Position numbers and translations under genes: made by a program. The notes beneath the pieces were generated by a model. The model was not told the DNA's origin. It worked only from the letters and a program-made list of their open reading frames with translations, and made no database searches. This document shows, one piece after another, positions 7,095-10,577 of a stretch of 10,577 nucleotides of DNA. This DNA is from Eubacterium sp. (lineage in GTDB: Bacteria; Bacillota; Clostridia; Lachnospirales; Lachnospiraceae), in the NCBI GenBank assembly GCA_003520145.1, contig DOVJ01000093.1, positions 1,496 to 12,072 of the forward strand, written 5' to 3'. Positions within the stretch are counted from its first letter, which is position 1. Every line of letters starts with the position of its first letter.

Positions 7095-7123
7095 GGCTCT
7101 GCTGTCTAAGGGGCGGCAGGGCC
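7095..7123 (+). promoter_or_regulatory. Stable hairpin in the lemA 5' leader
   Basis: GGCTCTGCTG (7095-7104) can pair with CGGCAGGGCC (7114-7123) to form a 10-bp stem with two G-U pairs and a 9-base loop. It ends 9 bases before the AGGAGG (7133-7138) that serves lemA. No T-tract follows, so it is not a simple terminator. It could stabilise the mRNA or affect ribosome access. The structure is read by eye, and a role is inferred only. Confidence 0.5.
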
Positions 7124-7144
7124 TGACTTTAAAGGAGGACCAAT

Positions 7145-7684
7145 ATGGAAGTTATTATTATTATTCTGGTAGTTATCGTAGCGCTTGTATGTGCGTATAT
7201 AGGTTTGCTGAACGCTCTTAATGTAGCGAAAGTGAAGATTGATGAGGCATCTTCTGATATAGATGTTGCTCTTACCAAAAGGTATGATGTTCTTACGAAG
7301 ATGATCGATGTGGTTAAGGGATATACTAAGTATGAGCAGGAAACAATCTTCAAAACTATAGAGCTTCGTAGGAATATGTCTATAAGTGAGAAGAATGAAG
7401 CAAGCAAAGCTATGGATGAGAATGTTGCCAAGATACATGCTCTTGCTGAGAATTATCCTGAGCTTAAGGCAAGTGAGAATTATAATACTCTGCAGAAGGC
7501 TATTGCTGATGTTGAAGAGCATCTTCAGGCTGCCAGAAGATTCTACAATGCCAATGTATCAGCATATAATCAGAAGTTAGTTACATTTCCTTCAAGTTTG
7601 GTAGCAGGTATGAACGGTTTTACCAAGAAGGAATTCTTTGAGGCAGAGGCTGCTAAGCGTTCGGATGTTAAGATGGATTTTTAA
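7145..7684 (+). CDS. lemA: LemA family protein
   Basis: The protein has 179 residues. It begins with a transmembrane helix (about 3-22) and then a long helical domain. The conserved LemA core is clear: NALNVAKVKIDEASSDID, then VALTKRYDVLTKMIDVVKGYTKYE (about 41-64, corresponding to the usual IDV-LK-RYDLIPNLV-VKGY stretch). The end, FPSSLVAGMNGF followed by FFEAEAAKRSDVKMDF, also matches the family. The N-terminus should be outside or very short, with the coiled helical domain on one face of the membrane; topology is not settled by sequence. A strong AGGAGG stands 6 bases before the ATG. The next gene encodes a DUF3137-type protein, a partner often found beside LemA in bacteria. The biochemical role of LemA is not established. 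Confidence 0.93.
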   Translation: MEVIIIILVVIVALVCAYIGLLNALNVAKVKIDEASSDIDVALTKRYDVLTKMIDVVKGYTKYEQETIFKTIELRRNMSISEKNEASKAMDENVAKIHALAENYPELKASENYNTLQKAIADVEEHLQAARRFYNANVSAYNQKLVTFPSSLVAGMNGFTKKEFFEAEAAKRSDVKMDF

Positions 7685-7694
7685 GGTATGACAT

Positions 7695-8570
7695 ATGGAA
7701 GAATTAGAGAGGTTAAGAAGTCAGTATAATAAAAAGGCTGCTATATACATAGCTCTTGGCGTCATTGTAGATATATTATTGATAATCTTAACTGGAAATC
7801 TTGAATTAGCAAAGCTTATTATAACGATCACGATTTTCGTAGTTGGTATAAAAGTTGCTATTGAAAAGGACAAGTATCGCAAGTATTACAAGGAAAACTT
7901 TGTAAAGAATATACTTGAAGATATATATGACAGAGTGGTATATAATCCGACAAAAGGCATAGAGGAGAGAGTTCTTAGCTCTACTGGTCTTATACGAACC
8001 GGAACCACATATAGTAGTGAAGATTATATAGGTGCTTCTTATCACGGAATCAACTTTGAACAGTCAGATGTTACTATTACTGTGAAGCAAGGAAAGAGTT
8101 CGAGGACTATATTCAAGGGGAGATGGATGATCTTCGACTTCAATAAGAGATTCAAGTCCAATGTGATGGTGGCTCAAAAGGGCTTTGAAGCTGTTACAAC
8201 AAGATCTATGATCAGTCGTAAGATACATTCTGTTGACAAGATATCTACCGAATCAGAAAGCTTTAATAAGCGATTTGATGTATATGCCGAAGAGGGACAT
8301 GATGCTTTTTATATACTGACACCTGTTTTGATGGAGCGCATCATGAGGCTTGATATGTCGCACAAAGGACAGTTAGCACTGTGCTTTCACAACAATAAAC
8401 TATATGTCGGTATTAACGATAAAAAAGACTTCTTTGAGCCATCGATGAAGCTAAGCTATGGTGATAATGGCCTGGGGTATGAAGATATTGTAGAATCTAT
8501 CAAGGACGAATTGTATGAGATAACATCATTTGTCGATGATCTGGCACTTGATGATGACTTATACATCTGA
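7695..8570 (+). CDS. DUF3137-type membrane protein, LemA neighbour
   Basis: The protein has 291 residues. Two adjacent hydrophobic segments (about 14-33 and 38-55) form a membrane hairpin, followed by a soluble domain. The soluble part contains GASYHGINFEQSDV, a FKGRWMIFDFNKRF segment, and, near residues 190-235, FNKRFDVYAEEGHDAFYILTP with MERIMRLD, then a LALCFHNNKLYVGIN strand and FFEPS. This order matches DUF3137 proteins as I know them. The family has no established activity, and no catalytic motif is obvious. The gene starts 10 bases after the lemA stop with only AAGG as ribosome binding site, so the two are likely one transcript. An ATG at 7688 is in another frame and stops at once. The thrS promoter begins 12 bases after the stop codon. 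Confidence 0.82.
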   Translation: MEELERLRSQYNKKAAIYIALGVIVDILLIILTGNLELAKLIITITIFVVGIKVAIEKDKYRKYYKENFVKNILEDIYDRVVYNPTKGIEERVLSSTGLIRTGTTYSSEDYIGASYHGINFEQSDVTITVKQGKSSRTIFKGRWMIFDFNKRFKSNVMVAQKGFEAVTTRSMISRKIHSVDKISTESESFNKRFDVYAEEGHDAFYILTPVLMERIMRLDMSHKGQLALCFHNNKLYVGINDKKDFFEPSMKLSYGDNGLGYEDIVESIKDELYEITSFVDDLALDDDLYI

Positions 8571-8582
8571 TTAAAAATTGTC

Positions 8583-8611
8583 TTGATTTTTTGTGGGATA
8601 TGGTTTATAAT
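8583..8611 (+). promoter_or_regulatory. Sigma-A-type promoter of thrS
   Basis: TTGATT (8583-8588, -35) and TATAAT (8606-8611, -10) are separated by exactly 17 bases. Transcription would begin around 8617-8620, just before the first paired bases of the T-box Stem I at 8624-8629. Position and spacing both fit well. Confidence 0.8.
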
Positions 8612-8620
8612 TTACTCTAT

Positions 8621-8862
8621 AAAGCGTTGAAGAGAAGAGTAGTAAGGAATAGATGGTTACAGAGAAGGCACGTTGCTGAGAGTGCCTGCCGAATATCCTT
8701 ATGAAGACCACCTCTGAGCGACCCCAATCAGGTCCGGCCGACACCGTTATTGTCTTAATGAGAGCATGCTTATTCTTATTATTGTATGCTGAAAACCGGG
8801 TGGAACCACGTATATTACGTCCCAGTTATCATTTAATTATGCGATGATAGCTGGGATTTTCT
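8621..8862 (+). promoter_or_regulatory. T-box riboswitch (threonine, ACC specifier)
   Basis: This leader senses uncharged tRNA-Thr and controls thrS by antitermination. Stem I is closed by GTTG (8626-8629)/CGAC (8719-8722) and AGAG (8636-8639)/CTCT (8712-8715), with the GA-rich kink-turn motif between. AAGGA (8644-8648) pairs with TCCTT (8696-8700), and GGCAC/GTGCC (8667-8671/8682-8686) carries the GCTGAGAG-type distal motif. The specifier loop has AGTA on the 5' side and GAAG-ACC-A on the 3' side, so the specifier is ACC (8707-8709), a Thr codon. A Stem II region with a CAAT/ATTG closing helix and a pseudoknot-like GGT/ACC follows. Stem III is AGCATGC/GTATGCT (8763-8769/8784-8790). The antiterminator pairs GGG (8798-8800) with CCC (8821-8823) and ACGTA with TACGT, leaving the bulge TGGAACC (8801-8807). 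The A of TGGA predicts a U discriminator on tRNA-Thr. Confidence 0.96.
8821..8862 (+). terminator. Intrinsic terminator of the thrS T-box
   Basis: CCCAGTTATCAT (8821-8832) pairs with ATGATAGCTGGG (8844-8855) in a 12-bp stem with one G-U pair, an 11-base loop and an ATTTTCT tail. The CCC at its foot is also needed by the antiterminator, so the two folds exclude each other. This gives early termination when tRNA-Thr is charged and read-through when it is not. Confidence 0.93.
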
Positions 8863-8899
8863 GCTATCACCCGCAAAAGAAAAAGGAGATATATACAGT

Positions 8900-10577
8900 A
8901 TGAAAGTAACTTTGAAAGATGGTTCTATTAAAGAATTTGATGCTCCTATGTCAGTGTATGACATAGCGCTTAGTATCAGTGAGGGTTTAGCAAGAGTAGC
9001 CTGTGTAGGTGAAGTGGATGGTAAGGTCGTAGACCTTAGAACTGTTGTTGACTCGGATTGTTCACTGAATATACTTACATTTGACGATGAGGCAGGTAAA
9101 GCTGCATACAGACATACATGTGCGCATGTACTTGCTGAAGCTGTAAAGAGGATATTCCCAGAGGCTAAGTGTACGATAGGTCCTTCTATCGAGAACGGCT
9201 TCTATTATGATTTTGATATACGTCCGCTTTCAAGAGAGGATCTTGACAAGATCGAGGAAGAGATGAAGAAGATCATCAAGGAAGGACATGAGATCAAGAG
9301 ATTCACACTTCCACGCGAAGAGGCTATCAAGTTCATGAAGGAGAAGGATGAGCCTTATAAGGTCATACTTATCGAAGAGCTTCCTGAGGGTGAGGAGATA
9401 AGCTTCTACGATCAGGGTGGATTCGTAGATCTGTGTGCAGGTCCTCATCTTATGAGCACTAAGTATATCAAGGCCTTCAAACTCATATCTTCTTCAGGCG
9501 CTTACTGGAGAGGTTCTGAGAAGAATAAGATGCTTACACGTATCTACGGAACAGCTTATACCAAGAAGGCTGATCTTGAAGAGAGACTTAAGTATCTCGA
9601 GGAGATCAAGCTTCGTGACCATAATAAGCTCGGTCGTGAGATGGAGTTATTCACAACTGTTGATGTTATAGGTCAGGGTCTTCCTCTTTTCATGCCTAAG
9701 GGAACTAAGATTATCCAGAAGCTTCAGAGATGGATCGAGGATCTTGAAGATTATGAGTGGGGTTATGTGAGAACACGTACTCCTCTTATGGCTAAGTCTA
9801 ATCTCTATAAGCTCTCTGATCACTGGTATCACTATAAGGATGGTATGTTTGTCCTCAACGATGATGGCGTGTCCGTAGAGGAATCAGCTGAGGACCAGAA
9901 GCTATATGCTGATCCTGATATGGCACTTAAAAATGCTCAGGAGAACGTATACCTCGACGACAAGGGCAGAGAGGTTATGGCTCTTCGTCCGATGACATGT
10001 CCTTTCCAGTACTTTGTATATAAGGCTAAACAGCATAGCTATAGAGATCTCCCTTATCGTATGGGCGAGACATCTACACTTTTCCGTAACGAGGATTCAG
10101 GTGAGATGCATGGTCTTACAAGAGTAAGACAGTTCACTATCTCTGAGGGACATCTTATCTGTACTCCACAGCAGATCGATGAGGAGTTCAAGAACTGTGT
10201 AAAGCTTGCTAAGTATACTCTTACTACTCTTGGTCTTCAGGATGACGTAACTTACCGTATGAGTAAGTGGGATCCTGAGAATCCGGATAAGTACATGGGT
10301 ACCGCTGCGGATTGGGACAGAGTTGAAGGCAAGATGAGAGAGATACTTGACGAAATCGGTCTTGAGTATACTGAAGCCGCTGGAGAAGCAGCATTTTACG
10401 GTCCTAAGCTTGATATACAGGCTAAGAATGTGTATGGCAAGGAAGATACGATGATCACTATCCAGCTCGATATGTTCTTGTCTGAGAGATATGATATGTA
10501 CTATATAGACGAGAACGGCGAGAAGAAGAGACCTTATATCATCCACAGAACATCTATGGGATGCTATGAGAGAACTC
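8900..10577 (+). CDS. thrS: Threonyl-tRNA synthetase (3' end outside the window)
   Basis: The open frame runs 559 codons to the edge without a stop; the last ~80-100 residues (anticodon-binding domain) are missing only because the window ends. It joins Thr to tRNA-Thr in the cytoplasm. Residues 1-60 are a TGS domain. The editing domain follows with HTCAH (His72, His76) and DLCAGPH (Cys179, His183). The class II core has ALRPMTCPFQ with Cys367, motif 2 TLFRNEDSGEMHGLTRVRQF with Arg396 and His404, and IIHRTSMG with His549; Cys367, His404 and His549 are the expected zinc ligands. Two differences from the E. coli type are visible: MTCP instead of MNCP, and FTISEGH instead of FTQDDAH, with an extra segment before MTCP (about 315-360). 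I associate these with Clostridia-type ThrRS. AGGAGA (8884-8889) precedes the ATG, and the gene is under T-box control. Confidence 0.97.
   Translation, partial: MKVTLKDGSIKEFDAPMSVYDIALSISEGLARVACVGEVDGKVVDLRTVVDSDCSLNILTFDDEAGKAAYRHTCAHVLAEAVKRIFPEAKCTIGPSIENGFYYDFDIRPLSREDLDKIEEEMKKIIKEGHEIKRFTLPREEAIKFMKEKDEPYKVILIEELPEGEEISFYDQGGFVDLCAGPHLMSTKYIKAFKLISSSGAYWRGSEKNKMLTRIYGTAYTKKADLEERLKYLEEIKLRDHNKLGREMELFTTVDVIGQGLPLFMPKGTKIIQKLQRWIEDLEDYEWGYVRTRTPLMAKSNLYKLSDHWYHYKDGMFVLNDDGVSVEESAEDQKLYADPDMALKNAQENVYLDDKGREVMALRPMTCPFQYFVYKAKQHSYRDLPYRMGETSTLFRNEDSGEMHGLTRVRQFTISEGHLICTPQQIDEEFKNCVKLAKYTLTTLGLQDDVTYRMSKWDPENPDKYMGTAADWDRVEGKMREILDEIGLEYTEAAGEAAFYGPKLDIQAKNVYGKEDTMITIQLDMFLSERYDMYYIDENGEKKRPYIIHRTSMGCYERT

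Noticed and set aside
7106..7522. Reverse-strand open frame opposite the lemA leader and start
   Set aside because: It is antisense to lemA, has a low-complexity Ser/Ile/Tyr/His composition and has no supporting signals.
10097..10546. Reverse-strand open frame opposite thrS (149 codons)
   Set aside because: It is antisense to the conserved catalytic core of thrS, with no ribosome binding site or recognisable protein features.
1..10577. Mobile elements, CRISPR arrays, tRNA or rRNA genes, attachment sites
   Set aside because: No transposase or integrase motif, regularly spaced repeat, tRNA cloverleaf or rRNA stretch was seen. The CCA-like and tRNA-like segments at 8700-8810 belong to the T-box.

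Overview
The window looks like chromosomal DNA from a low-to-moderate GC Clostridia, most likely a Lachnospiraceae (Butyrivibrio/Roseburia-like) bacterium. This is inferred from four things: strong AGGAGG-type ribosome binding sites, AGA/AGG- and ATA-rich codon use, a T-box leader in front of thrS, and a threonyl-tRNA synthetase of the type I associate with Clostridia. The species cannot be fixed from the sequence alone. All convincing genes lie on the + strand.

Bases 1-3112 are the distal part of the conserved translation operon: the last codons of infB, then rbfA, a DHH/DHHA1 phosphoesterase (NrnA-like), truB and ribF. Genes overlap or nearly touch (TAATG, a 14-base overlap, an 8-base gap, ATGA). 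They serve ribosome maturation, turnover of short RNA or nucleotide products, tRNA pseudouridylation and flavin cofactor synthesis.

Bases 3109-6984 continue in the same tight array, but the theme changes to the cell envelope. The genes encode a membrane-anchored transglutaminase-like protein with Ig-like repeats, an MBOAT-family membrane acyltransferase, a membrane-anchored SGNH/DltD-like protein with Cys in place of the nucleophilic Ser, and a small lipoprotein. MBOAT plus SGNH pairs typically acylate surface polymers, so this is probably a surface modification cassette co-transcribed with, and partly translationally coupled to, the translation genes. Its substrate is unknown.

Bases 6985-7144 are non-coding and hold a weak hairpin, a consensus -10 box, a 10-bp leader hairpin and a strong Shine-Dalgarno. 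They lead into a two-gene unit, lemA plus a DUF3137-type membrane protein, a recurrent pair of unsettled function.

Bases 8571-8899 hold a sigma-A-type promoter and a complete T-box riboswitch: Stem I with an ACC (Thr) specifier, Stem III, an antiterminator with the UGGAACC bulge, and a 12-bp terminator. They precede thrS, which runs off the right edge at about residue 559 and lacks its C-terminal anticodon-binding domain in this window.

No tRNA or rRNA gene, insertion sequence, CRISPR array or prophage was seen. The least explained parts are the envelope cassette, the Cys-for-Ser SGNH protein and the structured lemA leader.
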